Shown: positions 1-7,777 of the stretch, piece after piece
Layout: each line of letters starts with the position of its first letter
Position numbering within the stretch: position 1 is the stretch's first letter
NCBI GenBank assembly: GCA_021799435.1
Contig: JAJZAN010000032.1
Span: 1-32,556 of the forward strand
Direction: 5' to 3'
Source: Bacillota bacterium
Lineage (GTDB): Bacteria; Bacillota; Sulfobacillia; Sulfobacillales; Sulfobacillaceae
DNA: 32,556 nucleotides
Translations under genes and position numbers: made by a program
Notes under the pieces: generated by a model
Told to the model about the DNA's origin: nothing
The model's database searches: none
What the model saw: the letters and a program-made list of their open reading frames with translations, nothing else

Positions 1-337
1 GAGCCATTTGGGCCTGGCGCGTCTCAGGCAGGTGGTGCTGGCCGGCGATTGGAAAGAACTCAAAGGGGCTCCCGGCGTTGGAGCCAAGATTGCCCAACGG
101 GTGCAACTGGAATTGGCGGGACGCTGGGCCAAGGGCTCCGAGCCGGCCGCGGTGCTGTCGCCGCTTTCGGATTATGAGCCGACATCGGGCCCGGAAGATG
201 ACGTCATGACAGCCCTCATCTCGTTGGGATATCAACCCGGCGAGGCGCGCGAGGCGCTAAAGCTGGCCGTGGCGGAAGAGCCCGAAGTGCGCTTGCGCGA
301 GGCGCTAAGGGCTCTTGACCGCGGGAGGAGGCGCTGA
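1..337 (+). CDS. ruvA: Holliday junction branch migration protein RuvA, C-terminal part (5' truncated by window)
   Basis: RuvA binds four-way DNA junctions and loads the RuvB motor. Only the last ~111 codons are present. The reading frame is already open at base 2, so the real start lies upstream of the window and the TTG at base 8 is not a genuine start. The visible part has the second helix-hairpin-helix ([12 protein letters not shown]), a Pro/Ser/Glu linker, and the mobile domain III that contacts RuvB ([16 protein letters not shown]). The TGA stop at 335-337 shares its last base with the ruvB ATG, so the two are translationally coupled as in most bacteria. Identification is secure from motif order and from the adjoining ruvB. 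Confidence 0.95.
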   Translation, partial: SHLGLARLRQVVLAGDWKELKGAPGVGAKIAQRVQLELAGRWAKGSEPAAVLSPLSDYEPTSGPEDDVMTALISLGYQPGEAREALKLAVAEEPEVRLREALRALDRGRRR

Positions 338-1359
338 TGGAGAACGACCGCATCGTGAGTCGGGGGTCTCTCCCCAATGAAGCGGACATGGGGCTGCGGC
401 CCCAACGTCTGACGGATTACATCGGGCAGGAGACTATTAAAGAGAGGTTGTCCATTTTTATCGAGGCCTCGCAGCAACGCCAAGAGGCATTGGATCATGT
501 GCTCCTCTATGGGCCGCCCGGTTTGGGGAAAACCACCTTGGCGCATATCATTGCCAACGAGCTGGGGGTCAACATTCGCTTTACATCGGGTCCGGCGATT
601 GAGCGGGCTGGCGATTTAGCCTCGGTACTAACAAATCTGGAGCCGGGCGACGTATTGTTTATTGATGAGATTCACCGTTTGGCACGGACAGTCGAAGAGG
701 TGCTGTATCCGGCTATGGAGGATTTTCATCTGGACATTATGCTGGGCAAAGGTCCCAGCGCCCGGTCGGTACGTCTGGATTTACCGCGGTTTACCCTCAT
801 TGGGGCGACCACGCGCGCTGGCATGTTAACTGCGCCGCTCCGAGATCGGTTTGGCGTCATTGTTCACCTCGACTTTTATGACGCCGAAGATTTGGCTGAA
901 ATCGTAGTGCGATCGGCCAAGGTACTGGGTGTTCCGTTGGACCGCGAGGCGGGCTATGAGATAGCGCGCCGCAGCCGCGGAACACCGCGGATTGCCAATC
1001 GGCTGCTTCGGCGATTGAGGGACTATGTCGAGGTTAAGGGCCATGGCGAAATCACCTTGGAGATGGCGCAGGAAGGTTTGAAGCTGCTGGAAGTGGATCC
1101 CCACGGATTGGATATGGTGGATCACCGTCTTTTGGAGGCTTTGTATTTTCGTTATCAAGGCGGGCCGGTGGGGTTGGAAACTTTGGCGGCGGCCATTGGT
1201 GAGGAAAGTGGAACCATTGAGGATGTGTATGAACCCTACTTGCTTCAGCAGGGGTACATTCAACGCACACCGCGAGGTCGGATGTTGACACTTCTGGCCT
1301 GCGAGCGGATGAATTGGACTCCTTTAACTGATGCAGCACAGAAAAATTTGTTCGATTAA
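337..1359 (+). CDS. ruvB: Holliday junction branch migration helicase RuvB
   Basis: RuvB is the AAA+ ATPase ring that drives branch migration of Holliday junctions with RuvA, acting in the cytoplasm in recombination and repair. The 340-residue length is typical. Walker A is GPPGLGKT (59-66), Walker B is VLFIDEIH (about 107-113), and the sensor and arginine-finger region follows GATTRAGML to LRDRFG (156-173). The small AAA+ domain has [13 protein letters not shown] (about 214-226), and a C-terminal winged-helix DNA-binding domain follows from about residue 255. The start ATG is preceded by GGAGGAG within the ruvA end. No queA or tgt follows. Instead a sigma/anti-sigma pair separates ruvB from yajC. 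Confidence 0.98.
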   Translation: MENDRIVSRGSLPNEADMGLRPQRLTDYIGQETIKERLSIFIEASQQRQEALDHVLLYGPPGLGKTTLAHIIANELGVNIRFTSGPAIERAGDLASVLTNLEPGDVLFIDEIHRLARTVEEVLYPAMEDFHLDIMLGKGPSARSVRLDLPRFTLIGATTRAGMLTAPLRDRFGVIVHLDFYDAEDLAEIVVRSAKVLGVPLDREAGYEIARRSRGTPRIANRLLRRLRDYVEVKGHGEITLEMAQEGLKLLEVDPHGLDMVDHRLLEALYFRYQGGPVGLETLAAAIGEESGTIEDVYEPYLLQQGYIQRTPRGRMLTLLACERMNWTPLTDAAQKNLFD

Positions 1360-1424
1360 GCAATCCGGTACTGAAACTGACAGTATCGCGCGAAGTGTAT
1401 AGAAGCGGGGTGAGGAGCCTGGGG

Positions 1425-2150
1425 TTGCGCATAGGACGGCGGCGCAAAGTTGAACCGTCTGAATTGCTAAATCGCGCCCGGCAAGGGGACGTCGACGCGC
1501 GCAATCAACTCATCCAGGATTACACCCCCTTTGTGCTCAAGGTGGCCAGTCAAAAGGCGGGCAGGTTTTTGCGCCCCGGCGTCGACGAGGAAATCAGCGT
1601 GGCGCTGTTGGCGTTCAACGAAGCCATTGATGCCTATGACGGCAAGCGGGGAAGTTTTCTGTCATTTAGTCAGACGGTTATTCAACGGCGCATGGTGGAC
1701 TACTTTCGGCGTGGGGGTCGGCACTTGCAGGAAGTGCCGCTAAGCGAGTTCGAGTCGGAAGATCCGCTCGAAGTAGAGTCGACGCCACTAGACCGGGCTT
1801 CTGAATCAGCATGGCAGCTGCGTCAGGAGCAGGAGCAGCGACGGTTGGAGATCGAGGAGTATGGCCAATTGCTGAACCGTTACGGGCTTAGCTTGAGTCA
1901 CTTGCCGGAGATTGCGCCGAAGCATCGCGATTCGCGCAGCCGGGCCATCCAGTTGGCCCGTTGGGTCATCCAGCATCCGGAGCATCGAGCCGCCCTTGTG
2001 GCCCGCGGGGAACTGCCGATTAAGGGACTGGCGGAGATGTTCGGGGTGAGCCGCAAGCTGGTGGAACGCAATCGACGCTACATCGTCGCTGTTTGTGTGC
2101 TGTTGGCAAACGATTTACCTCATTTGCAAGCCTATTTGGAGGAGTCATGA
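1425..2150 (+). CDS. sigI: RNA polymerase sigma-I type factor (SigI family)
   Basis: Alternative sigma factor of the SigI group, which in Bacillus and Clostridium controls heat or extracellular-substrate responses and is held by a membrane anti-sigma factor. The N-terminal half has the sigma region 2 signature of this family (ARNQLIQDYTPF, VDEEISVALLAFNEAID, SFLSFSQTVIQRRMVDYFRR). The C-terminal half ends in a helix-turn-helix-like DNA-binding stretch (IKGLAEMFGVSRKLVERNRRY). I choose TTG 1425 because GAGGAG at 1412-1417 sits 7 bases upstream. An in-frame GTG at 1395 has no such site and would add 10 residues. The stop overlaps the next gene's ATG (ATGA), showing tight coupling with the anti-sigma factor. 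The protein is ~241 residues. Confidence 0.85.
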   Translation: MRIGRRRKVEPSELLNRARQGDVDARNQLIQDYTPFVLKVASQKAGRFLRPGVDEEISVALLAFNEAIDAYDGKRGSFLSFSQTVIQRRMVDYFRRGGRHLQEVPLSEFESEDPLEVESTPLDRASESAWQLRQEQEQRRLEIEEYGQLLNRYGLSLSHLPEIAPKHRDSRSRAIQLARWVIQHPEHRAALVARGELPIKGLAEMFGVSRKLVERNRRYIVAVCVLLANDLPHLQAYLEES

Positions 2151-3682
2151 GAAAGGTGTCGGACAAGGGACAAACCGGCGTTGTGATGTTGGTGAAAAAT
2201 AAGCACGCCGTGGTCATGATGCCGGGCGGCGAATTTCGTCGCCTGGCTCATGGTGGTGAGCCCTTAGAGATTGGTCAGTCTGTCTGGGTTCCAGATCCTG
2301 TTCAAAGCCGCGCCTTCGCCATGGGACTAGCCCCGGTGGCCGCCGCTGCTCTCGTTCTGGTGTGGCTTAGTCCCTGGCACTCCCAGCCGGCGCTCGCGGC
2401 GGTGGTGAGCGTGGACATCAACCCCAGCATCAACCTGAACGTCAATGCCACTGGCCGAGTGTTGTCCGCTCAGGGCATGGATGCTGCCGGGCGAGAACTT
2501 TTGTCCGGTGAGAACATTCGCGGCAAGACAATCGCGGCAGCGGTCGAGCTTCTCGTGGGGCGGGCAGCTCACGACGGCTATTTCCGGAATCAATCGGCAC
2601 CAACCGTTCTCTTGGGGGCGGTGTTCGTCGAGAAGCCGTTGAGTTGGTTTCCTGCCGTTTCGCGGCAGACGGCCGCGGTACTGAAAACCGATCATGTGAA
2701 GGCCCAGGTGGTTGCTGTGAGCGGCGTCAGCGCTCCCTTGGTCAAGGAGATGCAGAAGCCCCACGTCTCGGTAGGGCGCTATCTGGTGTGGAAAGCCTCT
2801 CAGCGCCAGAAGCATTCGGCCTGGTCCATTGCGAAGGCTAATCGGCTGCCCGTCAATCAACTGGTCAAGCCCGTTTTGGGCTCCCAGAAACCGTCACCCA
2901 GCACACAGCCAAACGCGAATTCCGGCCAATCATCCGTGGACCATCGCCACGTGGTGCACCATGAACGCGTCACGCACCATTCGCACCATCCCAATCCCCA
3001 TGAGGGAGGGTGGCCCAACCTGCCTGTGACTCGGCCATCGATTACCGTTCAGAATCCCGGCGAGACGGGAGATGGGCACGGCCACGGTCATGCGCACGCG
3101 CATCCGTCGATCAGCGTCAGTATTCCTGGCATACCGTCCGGGTTCCCCGGGCAGGGAGACGGCCACCATGGCCATTCGCGTCCGGTCGCCAGTTCGTCCG
3201 AGCCCACGGTATCGATTAGCATTCCGGAGCGCTCGTTCCCTGGAGGTCAAGATCAGCAGGGTCAGGGCCATGACCATCACGGCCATCATGGCTATGGTCA
3301 AGAGCCGCCGCCCAGTTCTTCGGAACCGATTCCATCGATTAGCATCCCGGCGCCTTCGCTCCCTGGAGGTCAAGATCAGCAGGGATCACACCATCAGCAT
3401 CACGGCCATCATGGTTATGGTGGGCAACCGACGCCTAGTTCTTCGGAGCCGATTCCATCGACTAGCATCCCGGGGCCCTCGTTCCCTGGAGGTCAAGACC
3501 AGCAGGGCCAACACCACGGCCATCATGGCCATGATCAAGGGCAGCCGCCGCCCCGTTCGTCCGAGCCCACGGTATCGATTAGCATTCCGGGGCCCTCAAT
3601 CCCTGGGGGTCAAGACCAGCAGGGCCAGGGCCATGACCATCACGGCCACCATAGCCACCATGGGCGCCATCATTCGCACTAA
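2147..3682 (+). CDS. rsgI: RsgI-like membrane anti-sigma factor with His-rich tandem-repeat C-terminal domain
   Basis: Predicted partner of the preceding sigma factor. In the RsgI family the cytoplasmic N-terminus binds SigI and an outside domain senses a signal. Here residues 1-55 form the RsgI N-domain (TGVVMLVKNKHAVVMMPGGEF), about 57-75 the single membrane helix, and 86-240 the conserved extracytoplasmic domain beginning VSVDINPSINL. From about residue 265 the protein becomes low-complexity and carries roughly 43 histidines. Residues 349 to the end are four near-identical repeats of 39-41 residues (SSEP..SISIP, PGGQDQQG, then HHGHH clusters). No enzyme or carbohydrate-binding domain is visible there. 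The ATG at 2147 overlaps the sigI stop and follows GGAGGAG. Start sites further upstream would lie inside sigI. Length is 511 residues. Metal or pH sensing is my inference. Confidence 0.82.
   Translation: MRKVSDKGQTGVVMLVKNKHAVVMMPGGEFRRLAHGGEPLEIGQSVWVPDPVQSRAFAMGLAPVAAAALVLVWLSPWHSQPALAAVVSVDINPSINLNVNATGRVLSAQGMDAAGRELLSGENIRGKTIAAAVELLVGRAAHDGYFRNQSAPTVLLGAVFVEKPLSWFPAVSRQTAAVLKTDHVKAQVVAVSGVSAPLVKEMQKPHVSVGRYLVWKASQRQKHSAWSIAKANRLPVNQLVKPVLGSQKPSPSTQPNANSGQSSVDHRHVVHHERVTHHSHHPNPHEGGWPNLPVTRPSITVQNPGETGDGHGHGHAHAHPSISVSIPGIPSGFPGQGDGHHGHSRPVASSSEPTVSISIPERSFPGGQDQQGQGHDHHGHHGYGQEPPPSSSEPIPSISIPAPSLPGGQDQQGSHHQHHGHHGYGGQPTPSSSEPIPSTSIPGPSFPGGQDQQGQHHGHHGHDQGQPPPRSSEPTVSISIPGPSIPGGQDQQGQGHDHHGHHSHHGRHHSH
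3191..3679 (+). repeat. Four tandem in-frame repeats of 117-123 bp encoding the His-rich RsgI tail
   Basis: Repeat units begin at about 3191, 3314, 3437 and 3554, giving periods of 123, 123 and 117 bases. All are multiples of three, so copy number can change without breaking the frame. Each unit encodes a Ser/Ile/Pro segment, the invariant PGGQDQQG, and a His cluster. The core encoding GGQDQQG is almost invariant at the DNA level, which points to recent duplication or ongoing homogenisation. A degenerate half-unit (SISVSIP with a short His cluster) lies just upstream at about 3106-3190. Confidence 0.9.
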
Positions 3683-3890
3683 GGCGGAATCGGAGCGCCC
3701 AGAATCCGTGAGACCGCCGGTGCGCATGGCGGTTGGACGCGGAGGGCAATCTATACCGCCGCGTTTTGGGAGGTGCGCTGTCGCTGTTGCTCCCCGAAGT
3801 ACGAAGCGGGCTCAGGGGGAATAATGGTCAGCAGGACTTTCGGCCCTGAGAGGCGAACCTCAGTCCAGACATTTCCAAGGGGGCGGTACA

Positions 3891-4178
3891 GTGCACAGCG
3901 GTGCCAGTATCTACTATGTGATTTTCGTTTTGCTGATTGCCATGACGGGTTGGATGATTTGGCAGCAGTCTCGCCAGCAGAAGAACCGCCGTCAACTGCA
4001 GTCCTCCATTGCTGTGGGCGAGAAGGTGGTCACGGTGGGGGGATTGGTGGGGACGGTCAGTGAGGTGCGTGAGGGGGAAATCGCTTTGACCGTGGCTGAC
4101 GGGGTAACGGTTACTTTTTTGAAGTCGGCTGTGGGCGGCAAGTATCAGGGCGGTGCAAAACCGACGACGGCTCGATAG
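3891..4178 (+). CDS. yajC: Preprotein translocase accessory subunit YajC
   Basis: Small single-span membrane protein that associates with the SecDF part of the protein export machinery. The 95 residues show one N-terminal membrane helix (IYYVIFVLLIAMTGWMIW, about 7-24), a basic junction (RQQKNRRQ), then the family core VGEKVVTVGGLVGTVSEV with the EIALTVADGVTVTFLKSAV strand. The start is GTG at 3891 after AGGGGGCGG. The 208 bases upstream (3683-3890), after the anti-sigma gene, hold no convincing gene. secD and secF do not follow, and a strong terminator closes the transcript. Confidence 0.92.
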   Translation: MHSGASIYYVIFVLLIAMTGWMIWQQSRQQKNRRQLQSSIAVGEKVVTVGGLVGTVSEVREGEIALTVADGVTVTFLKSAVGGKYQGGAKPTTAR

Positions 4179-4195
4179 GTTTGGCGCAGGTGTCG

Positions 4196-4231
4196 ATCTC
4201 ATCCGCCCAATGGCGCGGATGAGATTTTTTT
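4196..4231 (+). terminator. Rho-independent terminator after yajC
   Basis: A perfect 11-bp stem (ATCTCATCCGC at 4196-4206 with GCGGATGAGAT at 4215-4225) encloses an 8-base loop and runs straight into a T7 tract. It separates the ruvAB-sigI-rsgI-yajC block from the glutamate dehydrogenase operon. Confidence 0.95.
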
Positions 4232-4344
4232 GACTCTTAGCCGGGTTGCACAAAGTGTTTCCTCACGCTCTCACGGTATTTCAGCGAAATTTGCAGTTTG
4301 TCGGTATCCATCTGGTATCGGCCACCGTGGAGCGGACGACCCTG

Positions 4345-4353
4345 TGCTATAAT
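4345..4353 (+). promoter_or_regulatory. Extended -10 promoter of the gdh/propionyl-CoA operon
   Basis: TGCTATAAT gives a consensus TATAAT at 4348-4353 with an upstream TG at the extended -10 position. The -35 region at the expected spacing (around 4325-4330, CCGTGG) is poor, which fits an extended -10 promoter. Transcription would begin near 4360, leaving a ~38-base leader that contains the AAGGAGG site. Confidence 0.7.
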
Positions 4354-4397
4354 ACCGACGAAACCTATGGTTAGACAACGTGAAGGAGGCGTTACCG

Positions 4398-5651
4398 GTG
4401 GCGGATACGTCACTGAACCCCTTTGTGCGGGCCCAGCAAAGCTTCAAAGAAGCTGTGGAGACATTGGGGTTGGAACCCGGAGTCTATGAAATATTAAAGC
4501 AGCCCATGCGTACCTTCGAAGTGGCCGTTCCATTTGTTCGTGACGATGGCACCCTCCAAGTCTTTACCGGGTATCGAGTTCAGCATAACGATGCCTTGGG
4601 ACCGACCAAAGGAGGGCTTCGTTTTCATCCGGACGTTAACGTCGATGAAGTGAAAGCCTTGGCCATGTGGATGAGCGTCAAGTGTGCGCTGCTGGGGCTT
4701 CCCTATGGCGGCGGCAAGGGCGGCATCGCCTGCGACGTGGATCAGTTGTCAGAGAGAGAAATTGAGCAGCTCAGCCGGGAATACATACGGGCCGTGAGTT
4801 CAGTCATTGGCCCGGACAAAGATATTCCCGCCCCGGATGTCTCCACAAACCCGCAGATTATGGCCTGGATGGTTGATGAGTACTCCCGCATTCGTGGAGA
4901 AAACACATTTGGACTTATTACCGGCAAGCCTTTGGTGATCGGTGGTTCGAAAGGCCGAGTGGAAGCCACCGGACGCGGTTTGGTGTTTGCGACCCGGCAA
5001 CTGGCCACCGAAATGGGCATAGACTTCACCAAGGCTCGCATTGCCGTGCAGGGGTTCGGCAACGTGGGTTCCGTCGCGGCGACGATTTCATACCGTCTCG
5101 GGGCCAGCATTGTGGCCGTATCGGACAAGGACGGAGGCTTGTACAACCCCTCCGGGATTGACTTGGACGATCTGCTGGAATACAAGCGCATCAACCGCAA
5201 TTTGGTGGGCTACCCGAAAGCGGAACCCATTTCCAACAAGGACTTATTGGAACTGCCGGTGGATATCTTGTTCCCCGCAGCCTTGGAGAACCAAATTACC
5301 GCTGACAACGCAGCCAACATCCAAGCCCGGATTGTGGGTGAAGGCGCGAATGGTCCGACGACCCCGGAAGCTGACGCCATCCTCTTTGACAAAGGCGTCA
5401 TGGTGGTACCAGACGTGCTGGGCAATGCCGGCGGTGTGACGGTGTCATACTTTGAGTGGGTGCAGAACCAAAGTCGGTTTTACTGGTCGGAAGATGAAGT
5501 CAACCAGCGGCTCGAGGACTATATGTCCCGGGCCATGGCAGAAATGCACAGCATGCACGAGCGCTTCGGCGTGACCTTAAGAAAGGCAGCCTATCTGGTG
5601 GCAACCGACCGCCTGGCACAGGCTATGCGGGTGCGCGGCTGGCTGAAGTAA
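4398..5651 (+). CDS. gdhA: Glutamate dehydrogenase (Glu/Leu/Phe/Val dehydrogenase family)
   Basis: Interconverts glutamate and 2-oxoglutarate plus ammonia with NAD(P). The 417-residue length matches hexameric bacterial and archaeal GDH. The N-terminal dimerisation domain carries the substrate motif [11 protein letters not shown] (68-78) and PYGGGKGGI (102-110) with catalytic Lys at 107. The Rossmann domain has GFGNVG (219-224), followed by VSDKDGG (241-247) near the cofactor 2'-OH site. GTG 4398 is chosen because AAGGAGG at 4383-4389 lies 8 bases upstream. The GTG at 4380 would have no binding site of its own. The next gene starts 17 bases after the stop with no terminator, so I infer co-transcription with the propionyl-CoA pathway. 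Whether it uses NAD or NADP cannot be settled by eye. Confidence 0.95.
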   Translation: MADTSLNPFVRAQQSFKEAVETLGLEPGVYEILKQPMRTFEVAVPFVRDDGTLQVFTGYRVQHNDALGPTKGGLRFHPDVNVDEVKALAMWMSVKCALLGLPYGGGKGGIACDVDQLSEREIEQLSREYIRAVSSVIGPDKDIPAPDVSTNPQIMAWMVDEYSRIRGENTFGLITGKPLVIGGSKGRVEATGRGLVFATRQLATEMGIDFTKARIAVQGFGNVGSVAATISYRLGASIVAVSDKDGGLYNPSGIDLDDLLEYKRINRNLVGYPKAEPISNKDLLELPVDILFPAALENQITADNAANIQARIVGEGANGPTTPEADAILFDKGVMVVPDVLGNAGGVTVSYFEWVQNQSRFYWSEDEVNQRLEDYMSRAMAEMHSMHERFGVTLRKAAYLVATDRLAQAMRVRGWLK

Positions 5652-5668
5652 GGGAGGTCTCTTTCAGA

Positions 5669-7342
5669 GTGGACGACCATCGTTCGTTGGAAGATGCCTA
5701 CCAGGCTTGGAAGGAGACCGTGCTGGCGCCATATCAGGCGAAAGCCGGCGAGAGGCAGGAAGCCTTCGCCACGGTCTCGGAAATTCCCGTCGAGCGGCTT
5801 TACACGCCGCTCGACGGGCCTGGCAGGGACTATCTCGAAAAGCTTGGATTCCCTGGGGAGTATCCCTTCACGCGAGGAGTCTATCCCACCATGTATCGGG
5901 GGCGCTTCTGGACCATGCGGCAATATGCCGGATTCGGTACCGCTGAAGAGTCCAATTCGCGGTACCGATACCTGTTGGAGCAGGGGCAGACGGGGCTGTC
6001 CGTCGCCTTCGACCTGCCCACGCAGATGGGATATAATTCCGATGCGCCTGAAGCGGATGGCGAAGTGGGCAAGGTAGGCGTTGCCATTGACACCCTGAAG
6101 GACATGGAGATTCTGCTCGACCAGATTCCCTTGGACCGGGTGTCCGTGTCGATGACGATCAATGCGCCGGCGGCTATCCTGCTGCTCATGGTGGCAGCTG
6201 TGGCAAAAAAGCAGGGTGTGGATCTGAAGCGTTTGACAGGCACTATTCAGAATGACGTGCTGAAAGAGTATGCAGCGCGTGGAACATATATTTTTCCGCC
6301 CAAGCCGTCCATGCGGATCATCACGGATATTTTTCGCTGGTGCTCGGAGAATCTGCCTCGCTGGAATACCATTAGCATCTCCGGGTATCACATCCGGGAA
6401 GCAGGCTCGACCGCCGCGCAGGAGATCGCCTTTACATTGGCGAACGGGATGGCCTATGTGGAGTCGGCCCTCAAGGCTGGGCTGGTGGTTGACAAATTTG
6501 CCCCGCGCCTGTCCTTCTTTTTCAATGCGCATATGGACTTTTTCGAAGAGGTGGCTAAGTATCGCGCCGCCCGACGGTTGTGGTCCGATATCATGAAGAC
6601 GCGTTTTCAAGCCAAAGACCCCAAGTCTTGGCAACTGCGCTTTCACACCCAAACGGCCGGATCGACTTTGACCGCTCAGCAGCCCGAAACTAATGTGGTC
6701 CGTGTCACACTGCAGGCCCTGTCGGCGGTTTTGGGAGGGACGCAGTCGCTGCATACCAACGCGCAGGATGAAGCACTAGCCCTGCCTACCGAGGAGTCGG
6801 CCCGTTTGGCGCTCCGCACGCAACAAGTGATTGCCTATGAGAGTGGGGTTTCCAGTACCGTCGATCCCTTAGGCGGCAGTTACTACCTGGAGGCGTTGAC
6901 GGATCAACTGGAGGCGGCGGCGCGCCGCTACCTGGACAAGATTGATGATTTGGGAGGCGCGGTGGCGGCCATCGAGACCGGCTATATCCAGCGGGAAATA
7001 CAGGATTCAGCCTATGCTTTCCAGAAGAAAGTGGAATCGGGCCAGCAAATCATTGTTGGCGTCAATCGCTTTCGCATGGACGAACCGCCCCGGGACAATA
7101 TCCTGAAGATTGATGCCGCGCTTCAGGCGCGACAAATTGCTAAACTGAACCAAGTGCGGACGGGGCGAGACGCGTTGAGAGTGGAGCAGGCTCTCAAGCG
7201 GCTTGATGCGGCCTGTCAGGATCCGGAGGGCCATCTGATGGAGCCGCTGTTGGAGGCTGTAGAGGCCTACGCCAGTTTGGGCGAGATGGTGAGCGTCATG
7301 ACGCGGCACTTTGGCCGCTACCGGGCCCCGGCCTTTATTTGA
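5669..7342 (+). CDS. mutB: Methylmalonyl-CoA mutase, large (catalytic) subunit
   Basis: Catalyses the adenosylcobalamin-dependent rearrangement of methylmalonyl-CoA to succinyl-CoA. The 557 residues cover only the TIM-barrel substrate domain. The C-terminal B12-binding domain of the fused enzymes is absent, so a separate small subunit is required and none is in this window. Recognisable blocks are [66 protein letters not shown] and [18 protein letters not shown]. Residues aligned with Tyr89, Arg207 and His244 of the Propionibacterium enzyme are Tyr86, Arg204 and His241, favouring methylmalonyl-CoA over isobutyryl-CoA. Start is GTG 5669 with GGGAGG 11 bases upstream. Confidence 0.93.
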   Translation: MDDHRSLEDAYQAWKETVLAPYQAKAGERQEAFATVSEIPVERLYTPLDGPGRDYLEKLGFPGEYPFTRGVYPTMYRGRFWTMRQYAGFGTAEESNSRYRYLLEQGQTGLSVAFDLPTQMGYNSDAPEADGEVGKVGVAIDTLKDMEILLDQIPLDRVSVSMTINAPAAILLLMVAAVAKKQGVDLKRLTGTIQNDVLKEYAARGTYIFPPKPSMRIITDIFRWCSENLPRWNTISISGYHIREAGSTAAQEIAFTLANGMAYVESALKAGLVVDKFAPRLSFFFNAHMDFFEEVAKYRAARRLWSDIMKTRFQAKDPKSWQLRFHTQTAGSTLTAQQPETNVVRVTLQALSAVLGGTQSLHTNAQDEALALPTEESARLALRTQQVIAYESGVSSTVDPLGGSYYLEALTDQLEAAARRYLDKIDDLGGAVAAIETGYIQREIQDSAYAFQKKVESGQQIIVGVNRFRMDEPPRDNILKIDAALQARQIAKLNQVRTGRDALRVEQALKRLDAACQDPEGHLMEPLLEAVEAYASLGEMVSVMTRHFGRYRAPAFI

Positions 7343-7363
7343 TCCCACTTGAGGAGGCTTGTT

Positions 7364-7777
7364 GTGAAATTAGACCATATCGGCGTCGCCGTGGCAGATT
7401 TGGAGAAGAGCATTCAGGCCTACCAGGCCCTTGGCTTAGACGTGGCCCATCGTGAACATGTAGCTAAGGATCGGGTGGAGGTAGCGTTTGTCCCCTTTGC
7501 CGGAGGGCGTTTCGAACTGCTCCATCCCGACCAGGAAGAGTCCCCGGTGGGGCGCTTCCTCGCCAAGCGAGGCGAGGGTATTCACCACGTCGCACTGACC
7601 GTCGATGATATCGCGGGTGAAGTGGAACGGCTGAAGGCATCCGGGGTTCGGATGATTGATCAAGAGCCCCGCAGCGGTGCCGAGGGTACCTTAGTGGCCT
7701 TTATTCATCCCGCCGCAATGGGCGGGGTGCTGGTCGAATTGGTTGAGCGGCCTCTGGGGGAACCAGATCATGAGTGA
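7364..7777 (+). CDS. mce: Methylmalonyl-CoA epimerase
   Basis: Racemises (2S)- to (2R)-methylmalonyl-CoA, linking the carboxylase to the mutase. It is a 137-residue member of the vicinal oxygen chelate fold with two beta-alpha-beta modules. Probable metal ligands are His5 (KLDHIGVAV), Glu51 (FELL), a His of GIHHVAL (74/75) and Glu125 (LVELVE). GTG 7364 is chosen over an upstream TTG because GAGGAGG (7351-7357) ends 6 bases before it, and the TTG would lie ahead of that site. The end overlaps the next gene by 8 bases (ATGAGTGA), indicating translational coupling. Confidence 0.94.
   Translation: MKLDHIGVAVADLEKSIQAYQALGLDVAHREHVAKDRVEVAFVPFAGGRFELLHPDQEESPVGRFLAKRGEGIHHVALTVDDIAGEVERLKASGVRMIDQEPRSGAEGTLVAFIHPAAMGGVLVELVERPLGEPDHE

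Noticed and set aside
3072..3824. 250-codon open frame overlapping the RsgI repeat region in another frame, Arg-rich
   Set aside because: It stays open only because the repeat units are multiples of three, so a stop-free unit is copied. Its start has no ribosome site and its composition is that of a shifted His/Gly/Pro-rich frame.
5669..7342. Isobutyryl-CoA mutase large subunit
   Set aside because: The residues matching Tyr89 and Arg207 are Tyr and Arg, as in methylmalonyl-CoA mutase, and the neighbours are epimerase and propionyl-CoA-type carboxylase.
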